DNA of 64,000 nt from an uncultured Bacteroidales bacterium (GCA_902799655.1 CADCBH010000004.1:124001-188000), one strand, 5' to 3'. Positions 36,015 through 44,857 are shown, counted from the stretch's first letter. Numbers and translations are program-made. The notes: generated by a model from the sequence alone, not told the origin.

Positions 36015-36479
36015 TTATTGAGCAGCATTCAGCTCATCGAGCATTGACTTCAGCATCTCCTTGAGCTCCTCACGGCTACCCGACTCCTTCAGGATGTCGC
36101 GCAGTTTACGATTCTGCTCAATGCTCTTACGAATCTTCTGGTTGGTCTCAATCTTCATCTTAACGCCAGAGAGGAACGGGCTGTTCTCAACCAGACGGCC
36201 CTTACCGCCGTTGGCCTCGAAGTCGCGCAGCTCACCGAACTTCAGTGTCTCCTCAACAGCTCCACCTTCAGCGTCAGTAAAAGTAACGCCTACCTTCGGC
36301 TTAAAGTGCTCAAAGGCATCATTGATGTTCTGAACGTCCTCAACGAACTCAGGAGCACCAGCCTCTACATCTGTTGTGTACTGATCAATCATCAGTGTTT
36401 TGTTCTGGTCGATCAAACTCACTTTCGCACTGCTCTCTTCATCGGGAGCCATCGAAATGAAATTTTCTTTCATTGCCAT
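36015..36479 (-). CDS. tssB: T6SS contractile sheath small subunit TssB
   Basis: 154 residues, Bacteroidota TssB type. Core VipA-like motif is APEFVEDVQNINDAFEHFKP then VGVTFTDAEGG and LKFGELRDFEANGGKGRLVE, with a C-terminal helix IRKSIEQNRKLRDILKESGS that interlocks with TssC. Located between tssH and tssC. The 80-base gap from tssH contains four 8-bp repeats. Confidence 0.9.
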   Translation of the reverse strand: MAMKENFISMAPDEESSAKVSLIDQNKTLMIDQYTTDVEAGAPEFVEDVQNINDAFEHFKPKVGVTFTDAEGGAVEETLKFGELRDFEANGGKGRLVENSPFLSGVKMKIETNQKIRKSIEQNRKLRDILKESGSREELKEMLKSMLDELNAAQ

Positions 36480-36525
36480 AGTTGTAATGTTTTAAAGGGT
36501 TATTAATTATATTGATTTTTCGATA

Positions 36526-36557
36526 TTTCGAGGTTTCGAAGTTTCGAGGTTTCGAGA
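36526..36557. repeat. Four tandem 8-bp repeats between tssH and tssB
   Basis: Units TTTCGAGG, TTTCGAAG, TTTCGAGG and TTTCGAGA run without gaps. A two-unit relative (TTTCGAGATTTCGAAA) lies in the clc-fmt gap at about 8013-8028. This suggests a dispersed short repeat rather than a T6SS-specific signal. Confidence 0.85.
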
Positions 36558-36559
36558 CG

Positions 36560-38788
36560 TCAGCTCTTGACGTCGAAGAGCACCTTGCCCTCTGCGTCAA
36601 CATTGACGGTGATGTGGTCGCCTGATTTCACCTGACCAGCAATCATCATCTTCGAGATAGGATGACGGAGCTCCTTGCGGATAATGCCGATAATGGGACG
36701 GGCACCATACTGCTGGTTGTAACCTCTGAGGGCGATGGTCTCGCGAGCCTCTGGGGTCAGTTCCAACGTGATATCCTGCTCCTTCAACAGCTTCAAGAGT
36801 CCCTTCATGTGGATGTCGAAGATCTGCGTCACAGTCTTGTCCGTGATGGGCGAGAAGGGCACAATCTCTGTCAGACGAGCCAGGAACTCAGGACGGAAGT
36901 AGCCCTGCATAATATCCATCAGCTCGTTGTTCTCGGGAATCTGACCACTGTTGAACTTAGCCACGATATCCTTAGCACCAATATTAGAGGTGAACAGGAT
37001 GAGTGCATTCGAGAAGTCACCTACTCGACCCAGACGGTCGTGCAGCTTACCTTCGTCGAGAATCTGCAGGAAGAGGTCGAAGACAGACTTGTGAGCCTTC
37101 TCAATCTCGTCGAACAACACAACAGAATAAGGTGTCTGACGAATCTTGTTCACCAGCAGACCACCTTCCTCATAACCTACATATCCCGGAGGTGCACCAT
37201 AGAGCAGGGCCACCGAGTGTTCTTCCTTGAATTCCGACATATCAAAGCGCAGCAGAGCGCTCTCGTCACCAAAGAGGAATTCAGCCAGAGCCTTCGACAA
37301 CTCTGTCTTACCAGTACCAGTCGGGCCGAGGAAGAAGAACGAGCCCATGGGCTGTCCCTTCTTGCTGAGGCCTGAACGGGCTTCGAAGACAGCATCGAGC
37401 ACCTTCTTCACTGCGTGGTCCTGACCAACGACGCGCTTCTTCAGGGCTTCCTCACCACCCATCAGACGCTCACGTTCACCCGTTTGTACCTTACCCAAAG
37501 GAATACCCGTCTGCTTAGCAACGACGGCGGTCATATCCTCTGGTGTCAGTTCGGTATGCTGTTTCTCTGGGTCGCCAAGGTCGTTTTCAACCTTGACGTG
37601 AGCCATTGTACGGTCTATCAGGTCGATAGCCGAGGCAGGTAGCGACTTCTCTGTCAGATAGCGCTTGGCCAGACGGATGGACTCTATCATCACCTCCTCG
37701 CTGAGTGTCAATCCGTGATACTCTTCATAGGCAGGCATGATACCTCTCAGGATCTCCATCGTACCCTCATCGGTAGGCTCTTCGATGCTGATTTTCTCCA
37801 CGTTCGACGTCATCTCTTTGTCCGTCTCGATGTTCTTGGTGAAGCCATCGATGCTGGAGGTACAGAGCAACTGCAGGCGACCCTTTGAGAGTTCGTTCTT
37901 CAAAATAGTCGAAGCACCAAACAGTGAACCCTGTTTGTCGAACAGCTTGTCAATCTTCTCGATGACGAGTACGGCATTGGGCAACGCCTCTACCTCGTTG
38001 ATAATATTCTTGAAGCGATCCTCTACCTCACCCTTATACTGGGCGTCGCCACCCAAGGCTGCAGTGTCGAGTTCATAGGCAATGGCACCACTCAGGAAGC
38101 CAGGCACCTTGTCAGCAGCCAGTTCGCGTACAAAGCCATGAACCAGCGAAGTCTTACCCACACCCGTCTCACCTGTGATGAGCAGGTTGGCCTTGGTCTT
38201 ACGACCCAAGATCTCATAGATGATACCTATTTCTTTTTCGAAACCTACCACATTGTCCAGATTTCCTGCACGAGCCATAGCAGTCAGGTCAGTGCAATAC
38301 TTGCCCAGCAGGCCCTTGCCACCCTTGGCGGGTGTATTCTTCTTCAGCTCGGCACCTTCCATATAGGGTGCTTCCACATTGGCGCCGCCCATCTTGGCAC
38401 TGATGTCAGAAGGTGTCAGCGGCAGTGTTTTCAACTGGTCGAAGGGGAATCCCACACCTGGTGTTACCAGAGAGGCCAGCACACAGACTGGTGTTGTCTC
38501 GTCGAGATTGAACTTCACCTTATAGTTGTCAGCCTCTTCCATCACGCTGATACTCTCATCACTTAGTTCGAGATCGCGCATAGGACGTACGGCACGGGGA
38601 GCCATCTGCATCTGCACATCAGCCCAATCCTGCAAATAGTAATAATCCTTATCCAACTCAGACTCAACAAAATGCACAAGTCCTACATCCTTATGAAGAA
38701 CAGCCTTGAAAAGATGAGCGGGATAGATTGCATCACTACAATACTCTTCAGCAAACGAGTTTGCTATAGTTTTAATTTTCTCAATCAT
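36560..38788 (-). CDS. tssH: T6SS sheath-recycling AAA+ ATPase TssH (ClpV), without middle domain
   Basis: 742 residues. Clp-type N-domain (~1-130), first AAA+ module with Walker A GETGVGKT (206-213), and second with Walker A GPTGTGKT (488-495), pore loop GYVGYE (535-540) and Walker B VVLFDE (Asp560, Glu561). TssH disassembles contracted TssB/C sheaths. Two oddities: the ~110-residue coiled-coil middle domain of ClpB/ClpV is missing (only ~15 residues join the modules near 400-412), and the first Walker B reads VLVIEKID, with Glu277-Lys278 where Asp-Glu is expected. The second module probably supplies most ATPase activity. Confidence 0.88.
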   Translation of the reverse strand: MIEKIKTIANSFAEEYCSDAIYPAHLFKAVLHKDVGLVHFVESELDKDYYYLQDWADVQMQMAPRAVRPMRDLELSDESISVMEEADNYKVKFNLDETTPVCVLASLVTPGVGFPFDQLKTLPLTPSDISAKMGGANVEAPYMEGAELKKNTPAKGGKGLLGKYCTDLTAMARAGNLDNVVGFEKEIGIIYEILGRKTKANLLITGETGVGKTSLVHGFVRELAADKVPGFLSGAIAYELDTAALGGDAQYKGEVEDRFKNIINEVEALPNAVLVIEKIDKLFDKQGSLFGASTILKNELSKGRLQLLCTSSIDGFTKNIETDKEMTSNVEKISIEEPTDEGTMEILRGIMPAYEEYHGLTLSEEVMIESIRLAKRYLTEKSLPASAIDLIDRTMAHVKVENDLGDPEKQHTELTPEDMTAVVAKQTGIPLGKVQTGERERLMGGEEALKKRVVGQDHAVKKVLDAVFEARSGLSKKGQPMGSFFFLGPTGTGKTELSKALAEFLFGDESALLRFDMSEFKEEHSVALLYGAPPGYVGYEEGGLLVNKIRQTPYSVVLFDEIEKAHKSVFDLFLQILDEGKLHDRLGRVGDFSNALILFTSNIGAKDIVAKFNSGQIPENNELMDIMQGYFRPEFLARLTEIVPFSPITDKTVTQIFDIHMKGLLKLLKEQDITLELTPEARETIALRGYNQQYGARPIIGIIRKELRHPISKMMIAGQVKSGDHITVNVDAEGKVLFDVKS

Positions 38789-38825
38789 TGGCTTTAGTTA
38801 ATGTTTGAAACGTAATAATTGGTTA

Positions 38826-38833
38826 CAAAAATA
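38826..38833 (-). promoter_or_regulatory. Candidate -7 box directly before tssH
   Basis: TATTTTTG on the minus strand, 37 bases before the tssH start and inside the 120-base gap to the DUF2147 gene. It would allow tssH-tssB-tssC-hcp to be transcribed independently. Confidence 0.4.
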
Positions 38834-38908
38834 GCAAAAATCCAGCTAAAAACACTAAGAAACTGCAATAAATCAATATGCGTTTGCTTTTTTTAACACA
38901 CAAAGCCG

Positions 38909-39313
38909 TTATTGTGCCCTCTTCCAAGTCTGAGTCTCATAGAGAAAGCCGATGTAGCCGCGAACCTTCAGCTTGTCGCCATCGAGCCAGATAGAACATT
39001 TGTAGTTCTTACCATTCTTAGGATTATAGATGCGTCCGCCTTCCCATTTTTCCGATTTCTTGGTCAAACCAGAGAGGATATTGACACCCATCAGTTTGCG
39101 ACTGCGCAGCTTTTCGTCGGTATTGTGAGAGTCTGTGGTTTCTGGACCTTTTTGTAGCCAAATAATCTTACCATTAATTTTACCACCAGCCTCATAAATC
39201 TCAACCTTTGCGTCACCAGACTCAGTCAGCCACTTTCCCATGATACCCTGTGAATAGGATGCTAACGAAACGATAGCAAGAACCATACTAAAAATTAATC
39301 TTTTCATTTTCAT
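38909..39313 (-). CDS. Secreted DUF2147-type protein
   Basis: 134 residues with signal peptide (MKMKRLIFSMVLAIVSLASY, cleavage before QG). The mature part has the DUF2147 pattern: GIMGKWLTESGDAKVEIYEA, GKINGKIIWL, LMGVNILSGL, GGRIYNPKNGKNYKCSIWLD and LKVRGYIGFL ending in TQTW. Such proteins are small lipocalin-like barrels in the envelope, function unknown. It sits first in the minus-strand direction at the divergent T6SS promoter region. Membership in the T6SS is not proven, since tssH may have its own promoter. Confidence 0.8.
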   Translation of the reverse strand: MKMKRLIFSMVLAIVSLASYSQGIMGKWLTESGDAKVEIYEAGGKINGKIIWLQKGPETTDSHNTDEKLRSRKLMGVNILSGLTKKSEKWEGGRIYNPKNGKNYKCSIWLDGDKLKVRGYIGFLYETQTWKRAQ

Positions 39314-39428
39314 TTTCTATTAAAATATTATTACACATAGTTAATCTTCTTTTCCACATGCGCCATCAACCACACAAAAGGCAGTCATCAGGGCTCCCAT
39401 ATGCTCGATATATGCGGGATTTCTGATG

Positions 39429-39517
39429 CAAAGTTAGTGTTTTTATTATTTTTTTTACTATCATTCGTTATTTTTTTAGTCTTTGAGACGTTTTTTTCAT
39501 TTATTTTATTACCTTTG
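39429..39517. promoter_or_regulatory. Divergent promoter region of the two T6SS blocks
   Basis: Minus-strand TAACTTTG (39429-39436) points to the DUF2147 gene. Plus-strand TACCTTTG (39510-39517) points to the E1-like gene, whose start codon follows 37 bases later. A TTTG at 39482-39485 is 24 bases upstream of the plus -7, a little further than the usual 19-21. The stretch between is T-rich. Confidence 0.5.
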
Positions 39518-39554
39518 CAAGCAATAATCGATAACCGGACTGCCTAAAGCAACA

Positions 39555-40721
39555 ATGCATAGCACGGAGCAGACAGAAGAAATATTCGCACAACTGTCAT
39601 GGTTTCAGAGAGACAGGGTCGATAAAGCCCGCGTGATGGTAGTGGGAGCAGGTGCCTTGGGAAACGAGGTGCTTAAGAATCTCGCGCTCTTTGGCGTAGG
39701 TCACATCACGGTGGTTGACTTCGACCATATTGAAGAGCATAATCTGACGCGTTCAGTACTCTTCACCCATGCCGATGCAGAGGGCAGAAGGCAGAAAGCC
39801 ATCGTGGTGGCAGAGCGGCTTATCGAGATGAACCCAGCGATGGAGGTCGACGCCATCTGTGGCGACATCGCCTACGACGTAGGTTTAGGACTGCTGAGCA
39901 CGATGGACGTCGTGATAGGATGTGTTGACAACCGGCTGGCGCGCTATCACATCAACAGGCTTTGCATGCGTGCGGGCATTCCCTGGGTCGATGGAGGTAT
40001 CGACGGGTTGGAAGGCACAGCCCGAGTCTTCATGCCTGGTGAGAACTGCTACGCCTGCAGTCTGGGGCCGGAAGGTCTAAAAGACCTGGCTTACCGTATG
40101 CCTTGTGCGGGCATTGTCCGTCGTAACGAGTCTGCCGGACGTGCTGCCACAACGCCCATCATCGCCTCGATTATCGGAGCGGTAGAGGTACAGGAAGCGC
40201 TGAAACTCATCCATCGCGAACAGCTGGAGGCAGGAGCCCTTACCTCGCTATGCGGACGGATGTTCTGCTATGAGGGACAGCACCTGACGACCAAGTTCGT
40301 CGAGTTCAAGGCCTACGATGACGACTGTGCCGTACACGAACAGTGGACGCCTGTCGTGACATCTGACATCACCACGACGACAACGGTGGCTGCCAGCCTG
40401 CAGCAGTTGCGTGTGCTATTGGGCGACGACAACCCTCAGGTGACACTCAACGACTGTTTCGTCGACTTTGTCGAGGCAAAAGACGACGGCAAACAGGTGG
40501 AGGTGATGAAGCCAGGCAGAGCTGTGGCTGAATACTTAGAGACAGAAACCCCGTTGCGAGGCAGACGCTCCGACGAGGTCTATCAACATGAATACAGCGT
40601 GCTGGATGCCAGTTTCCCCTTTCAGGAGCTGACGCTGGCACAGGTGGGCATTCCACAGCAGGATATCCTGCACGTCGTGACCCGCCAAGGTGACAACTAT
40701 ATAGCAATGAGAGGCGCATGA
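39555..40721 (+). CDS. E1-like (ThiF-fold) activating enzyme of the T6SS operon
   Basis: 388 residues. The N-terminal adenylation domain has the nucleotide loop GAGALG (31-36), VDFDHIEEHNLTR with Asp55, Asn63 and Arg66, Lys81 and DN at 125-126, as in ubiquitin-activating E1 and MoeB/ThiF. Cys165/Cys168 and Cys258/His261 suit a structural zinc. Cys184 in RMPCAGI sits where E1 enzymes carry the thioester-forming cysteine. The C-terminal ~100 residues end LTLAQVGIPQQDILHVV, resembling the last part of a ubiquitin fold, so perhaps a UFD-like E2-docking domain. First gene of the plus-strand T6SS operon, overlapping the next gene by 4 bases. Probable role: activating the ubiquitin-like protein at 44891-45214. 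Confidence 0.85.
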   Translation: MHSTEQTEEIFAQLSWFQRDRVDKARVMVVGAGALGNEVLKNLALFGVGHITVVDFDHIEEHNLTRSVLFTHADAEGRRQKAIVVAERLIEMNPAMEVDAICGDIAYDVGLGLLSTMDVVIGCVDNRLARYHINRLCMRAGIPWVDGGIDGLEGTARVFMPGENCYACSLGPEGLKDLAYRMPCAGIVRRNESAGRAATTPIIASIIGAVEVQEALKLIHREQLEAGALTSLCGRMFCYEGQHLTTKFVEFKAYDDDCAVHEQWTPVVTSDITTTTTVAASLQQLRVLLGDDNPQVTLNDCFVDFVEAKDDGKQVEVMKPGRAVAEYLETETPLRGRRSDEVYQHEYSVLDASFPFQELTLAQVGIPQQDILHVVTRQGDNYIAMRGA

Positions 40722-41509
40722 GCAAAATCAATCAGAACTTGTCGGAAATCAGCGCGGAGGCACTGATCAACTACCTCTATCCTGAGCTGGAAGGCCAATG
40801 GAAGGTAGAGAACAGCGGTACCTTCTATCGCAACTATAACCGTGATGTGCTGAGCTACGACGAGGAGACCAAGGAGATACAAGTGGCGCGCGACGGCTTT
40901 CTCAAGCTGTTGCCACAAGGCATGCTGTTCCGCGACAACACGCTGAAAAAGGGAGAGCGCAACAGGAACATCCGCGAACAGAACCGCAAGATGCGACTGT
41001 TGAAGGACTTCTTCCAGCCCTTCGACACTTACGCCTTCCGCAACCGATTGGCTGTAGAGCGACAAATCTCAGAGTTGCTTTCCGACAAGCTCAACTACCT
41101 GCTGAAGACATATTTCCATTATGATCTGGAGGCTGAGCAGAACCCCTATATCAAGGAGATAGCGCCCATGCTGCCTTTCATCCACACCCTGCGTGGTGAC
41201 ATACACCTTGTGAGCAGAATGCTGAGTTCACTCTTTGAGTGTGAGGTCATTATGAAAAGGGGACGTTACAGCCAGACAGACAATACCCGTTACTGGATAC
41301 CGTCCGTGCAATTCGAGCTCATCATCGAAAACCTCACCGCAGAGGAATATTGTCAGATGAGCGAAGACTTAGTGGGACTTACCGCCTTCCTACAGGAGTG
41401 GTTTCTCCCCTTCGACCTCAAGAGCATCATACGCATCAAGTGGCACGGAGAGAAGCCAGAGACTTCCGAAGCTCTGGTGCTTGACTATAATGCAGAACTG
41501 AATAAATAG
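40718..41509 (+). CDS. tssG: TssG-like T6SS baseplate protein
   Basis: 263 residues, no signal peptide. The position (with tssK, tssE and tssF) and layout suggest the divergent Bacteroidota TssG: an N-terminal region with GTFYRNYNRDVLSY, a helical middle with LKDFFQPFDTYAFRNRL, and a C-terminal strand/helix region (LTAFLQEWFLPFDLKSIIRI). TssG pairs with TssF and TssE in the baseplate wedge. Sequence similarity to proteobacterial TssG is too weak to see by eye, so this is mainly an assignment by context. ATGA overlap with the E1-like gene implies translational coupling. Confidence 0.6.
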   Translation: MSKINQNLSEISAEALINYLYPELEGQWKVENSGTFYRNYNRDVLSYDEETKEIQVARDGFLKLLPQGMLFRDNTLKKGERNRNIREQNRKMRLLKDFFQPFDTYAFRNRLAVERQISELLSDKLNYLLKTYFHYDLEAEQNPYIKEIAPMLPFIHTLRGDIHLVSRMLSSLFECEVIMKRGRYSQTDNTRYWIPSVQFELIIENLTAEEYCQMSEDLVGLTAFLQEWFLPFDLKSIIRIKWHGEKPETSEALVLDYNAELNK

Positions 41510-41518
41510 CAACATACT

Positions 41519-42658
41519 ATGGATATTAACGCGAGAATCAACTGGAAGCCGGGCATGGAGCTTACCGCCCAGACTTTCCTCGACCAGGACGCCAACCTCG
41601 ACTTCAGACAGCAGATGGCTATCCGTGCTGCCTTGGGCGACAACTGTATGGGTGTACTGCCAGGGGCACCGCTCAACTGTCAGGGTGCATTCTATACCAA
41701 CAAGTTTGAGATAGACCGTCTGGAGTGTACGGCCATACTCCCCTCAGGCCAACTGATTCAAGTTGACGAGGACGTCAGTATCAATATTCCCATGCTCTAT
41801 GGCGACGAGTATTACCTGACAGTAGGCTTCGGAAATAACAACCTGCCTTTCGAGCGTGATGGTGTTCCCTATATCAGACCGCAATACGTCTATGCCATCC
41901 AGACGATGGACGAGGTGAAAGCCAGCAACACGCTGCCTATCACCCATATCCTGGTGAGCGATGGTGTCTTCACTGTCGATACAGACTATATCCTCCCCTG
42001 TCTGCTGCTGTCTGCCGACAACCGCTTCGACGACTTCCACGAGCGCTATGCCGACCTGCTCTACTCGCTGGCAGGCCACGCCAACTTCAAGGAAGGCGAC
42101 GGCAAGCGCGCCATGCAGCGCTACCTGTTTGTCATGAAGTCATTCGATATGCAGGGGCGTGTCGCCGACTTCGTCAGTCTCACCCAAGAGATTGCACAGG
42201 CTATCGACTACTTCATCATGAAGCCCAATGGTCGACAGGATGAAGAGATACCACGTCTGTGGATGGGCGACATATCAAAATGGCTGAAATGGTTTGAGAA
42301 CTTCCTTTCCGGAGCAGTCACCCTGCTCGACGGCGTAGAGCTGGAAGACGACACCATCGACTACAATGCACTGCTGGCACAAGCCAAGAAGGAGCTCTAC
42401 GAGCAGCTCAATCCCGAGTTGCATGAAAAACTGCTCCAGCAGATCAAGGAGGAACTGAGAGACGAACTGACCAGTTCGTTGAGCAGCAGGCTGACCGAGT
42501 ATATGGACAACACCGTGAAGCCGGAACTGGGACGCATCCTCAGCAGCGAGTTGCATGAGAAACTCTATGAGAAGCTCTATACCGAGCTCTTCGAACAGCT
42601 GTTCAACGCTCTCTACGTGCCTGAGCAGAAAGAAAAGGAATTCATCCCCTTAATCTGA
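41519..42658 (+). CDS. tssK: T6SS baseplate protein TssK
   Basis: 379 residues. The N-terminus INWKPGMELTAQTFLDQD corresponds to the TssK family's V.W.eGm.L.pqHF motif, and RPQYVYAIQTMDEVKA, LPITHILV and FDDFHERYADLLYSLAG follow as expected for the shell and shoulder domains. The C-terminal ~90 residues are helical with LHEKL-type repeats (ELHEKLLQQI, ELHEKLYEKL). TssK trimers connect the baseplate to the membrane complex. The helical C-terminus differs from the proteobacterial head domain and should match an unusual membrane partner. Confidence 0.82.
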   Translation: MDINARINWKPGMELTAQTFLDQDANLDFRQQMAIRAALGDNCMGVLPGAPLNCQGAFYTNKFEIDRLECTAILPSGQLIQVDEDVSINIPMLYGDEYYLTVGFGNNNLPFERDGVPYIRPQYVYAIQTMDEVKASNTLPITHILVSDGVFTVDTDYILPCLLLSADNRFDDFHERYADLLYSLAGHANFKEGDGKRAMQRYLFVMKSFDMQGRVADFVSLTQEIAQAIDYFIMKPNGRQDEEIPRLWMGDISKWLKWFENFLSGAVTLLDGVELEDDTIDYNALLAQAKKELYEQLNPELHEKLLQQIKEELRDELTSSLSSRLTEYMDNTVKPELGRILSSELHEKLYEKLYTELFEQLFNALYVPEQKEKEFIPLI

Positions 42659-42665
42659 ACCACTG

Positions 42666-43118
42666 ATGAAAGGACTGATTACACCTATCGGCATCAAGAA
42701 GGGCGAACTCTTGCAGGCCAAGAGCGACAAGGAGGCCATCGACGCCTTCATGAACATGTTGCTGAACAGCACCTGCGGTGAGTGTCCTATCGACAGCGAT
42801 TTCGGCTTCGTCTTCAACAACGTGCGCTTCGAGATATTCAATGAGCGCGAGGGCGTCCTCTATAATTCGCTACCCGATGAGGATGTCGATGAGGACGATC
42901 TCTATACCAAGAAGATCTCGGGAAACTCGAAAAACATCAACACCTTCGCCACAGAGCTGAAAACAGCCGTCGAGCGCTATGAGACACGTCTGGAGAACGT
43001 CACGGCTACGATGTCGTACGTCCGTGAGGAGCGCAAGGTGTATGTCACTGTTACGGGCATCATCAGAAGCACCCAGGAGAAATACAAGTATGATACGATA
43101 CTCAATATTTGGAATTAG
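42666..43118 (+). CDS. tssE: T6SS baseplate protein TssE (gp25-like)
   Basis: 150 residues. The gp25 landmarks are KEAIDAFMNMLLNSTCGECP followed by IDSDFGF near the N-terminus and a C-terminal region of alternating strands (RLENVTATMSYVREERKVYV). TssE is the wedge protein that starts sheath assembly. An acidic loop (DEDVDEDD) in the middle is an insertion relative to the minimal fold. 7 bases after tssK, 2 bases before tssF. Confidence 0.85.
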   Translation: MKGLITPIGIKKGELLQAKSDKEAIDAFMNMLLNSTCGECPIDSDFGFVFNNVRFEIFNEREGVLYNSLPDEDVDEDDLYTKKISGNSKNINTFATELKTAVERYETRLENVTATMSYVREERKVYVTVTGIIRSTQEKYKYDTILNIWN

Positions 43119-43120
43119 AC

Positions 43121-44857
43121 ATGAAACAAGAAGCATACGATACCAGACAACGGGCCAATGACTTGCTGAACGAGATTGTCAGCATCTGGAGACAGAGCGA
43201 CCACGCCGACCAGCTGGAAGGCATAGAGCAAGACCCCGTATTCAGACTGCTGGTCACTGCGCTGGCCTACCAAGCCAACGAGAGCGATAGTGAGATAGAG
43301 CGCCTGAAACAGGATGTGCTCGATGAATATGCCCGCATGGCCACCCCCTATGAGGTAGGACATGCCATACCCGCTACTGCCATCATCGAGGCAGGCCTGC
43401 AGAACAGCATTCCTGAGAGCACGCTCACAGAGCAGAGCACCTTCTTCTTGGCAGATACAGGTTTCCAGTTCATGCCCTTGTTCCGTTCACGTGTCATCAA
43501 CGCCACCATTGGCTCTGTGGTACGTCTCGATGGACGTCGCTGGAAGGTCACCCTGAATTTCCGCGAGCCCGTCACCGACCTGTCCCAGATGACATTTGCC
43601 ATCAAGGACACCCGTTTCCAAGATGTCAGAATCTCCATCGAAGGACGTCCGCTGCCTCTGGTAAAGCCTTGGCAGAATGGCGACCTCCCCATGCAGAACT
43701 GCTTCTCGGTAGAATCCCTGATGTACAATCACGGACAGATGTATAATGCCACGATGACCGGTCTCGACCTGTATGCCCGTCAGAATGTGGCACTCGTATT
43801 TGTCAAGAGACACGAGGCGCGCAAGTATATCCCCATGGAGACAGAGTCGCTCGAGATGGTCTTCGACTTCACGGGCATTGCCCCCGACTTCGTATTTGAC
43901 AAGAGCCACCTGTCGCTCAACGCCATCCTGCTGGTCAACACCCAGTTGAATACTGCCACGCTGTCATCGTCGTTCCCGGTTGTGCGTGTGACGGGATTTA
44001 GCGAAGCTGAACCTAACCAGCAGAAGAATCGCCAGTTCATGCACCTTTTGCCGCCTGCTAAGGAGCAACTGTTTGGAAAGACGCCCATCGAGGTACGCCG
44101 TGTAGCTGTCGACCGTTTCAACCAGGCTACGCTGCTGCGACTGATCAACAGTCTTTCCACCAAGTTCCATTCAGACTACTATGCCTTCCAGGAGCTGAAA
44201 GACATCAGCCTACAGAACATCTCCACCAATGTGCAGAAGGTGCTCACCAAACTATCGGCTGCTGTCCGACAAGATAAGTTCCGCACCAATCCCGGCATCT
44301 ACCTGATGCTCGACCGCCGTGTGCTGGGCAACCATAACGTGAGTCTGGATATCGGCTACCTCACTACCGACGGCTCGTCAGTCAACAAGCTTCTCAAGAG
44401 CGACAGCAAGTTCGTACCTCCCGCAGAGTTCGACGCCAAGAGCATACGACAGATTGCAGACCCCGTCAACGGCTACGACGAAGTCAACAATGCCGAGGGT
44501 GTAAAGGCTCTGCTGCGCTACCACATGGTCACCAACGACCGCATTGTTACCCCTGCCGACATGAAGATCTTCTGCTATACGGAGCTGATGAACCGCTATG
44601 CCATCGTGCCCGACATGATCAGCAATATCTCGATAGACCATATCCAGCAGAACAGTCCATCGGGTTGCGGCTATGCCTTCTATGTCGAGATTACCCTGTT
44701 GGAGAACCCATTCGTCAAGCGTAACTTCTCCGAGAAGATTCCGCAAGCTGAGATGATGCTCAGGAAGAGGATGGAGGTGCGCAGCCCGAACATCTATCCT
44801 ATCTATGTCAGCATACAGATGGAGCGAAGAAAGGAGAAACAACCAAACATGTACTGA
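43121..44857 (+). CDS. tssF: T6SS baseplate protein TssF
   Basis: 578 residues from the ATG at 43121; a TTG at 43109 in frame would overlap tssE and is less likely. TssF features are an N-terminal helical region (DPVFRLLVTALAYQANESDS), then YARMATPYEVGHAIPATAII, matching the P.P....q l..P....G..ip....... pattern of TssF, and a large strand-rich centre. The C-terminus has KIFCYTELMNRYAIVPDMIS. With TssG and TssE it forms the baseplate wedge. Confidence 0.8.
   Translation: MKQEAYDTRQRANDLLNEIVSIWRQSDHADQLEGIEQDPVFRLLVTALAYQANESDSEIERLKQDVLDEYARMATPYEVGHAIPATAIIEAGLQNSIPESTLTEQSTFFLADTGFQFMPLFRSRVINATIGSVVRLDGRRWKVTLNFREPVTDLSQMTFAIKDTRFQDVRISIEGRPLPLVKPWQNGDLPMQNCFSVESLMYNHGQMYNATMTGLDLYARQNVALVFVKRHEARKYIPMETESLEMVFDFTGIAPDFVFDKSHLSLNAILLVNTQLNTATLSSSFPVVRVTGFSEAEPNQQKNRQFMHLLPPAKEQLFGKTPIEVRRVAVDRFNQATLLRLINSLSTKFHSDYYAFQELKDISLQNISTNVQKVLTKLSAAVRQDKFRTNPGIYLMLDRRVLGNHNVSLDIGYLTTDGSSVNKLLKSDSKFVPPAEFDAKSIRQIADPVNGYDEVNNAEGVKALLRYHMVTNDRIVTPADMKIFCYTELMNRYAIVPDMISNISIDHIQQNSPSGCGYAFYVEITLLENPFVKRNFSEKIPQAEMMLRKRMEVRSPNIYPIYVSIQMERRKEKQPNMY

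Noticed and set aside
39555..40721. Thiamine or molybdenum cofactor enzyme (ThiF or MoeB)
   Set aside because: There are no thi or moa/moe genes nearby. The extra C-terminal domain, operon position and neighbouring Ub-like and E2-like genes fit an E1 role better.
12474..44857. Contractile prophage or phage-tail-like bacteriocin
   Set aside because: TssH, TssB/TssC, TssK, TssF and multiple Hcp and VgrG genes fit a T6SS. No capsid, terminase, lysis or tail-fibre genes are present.
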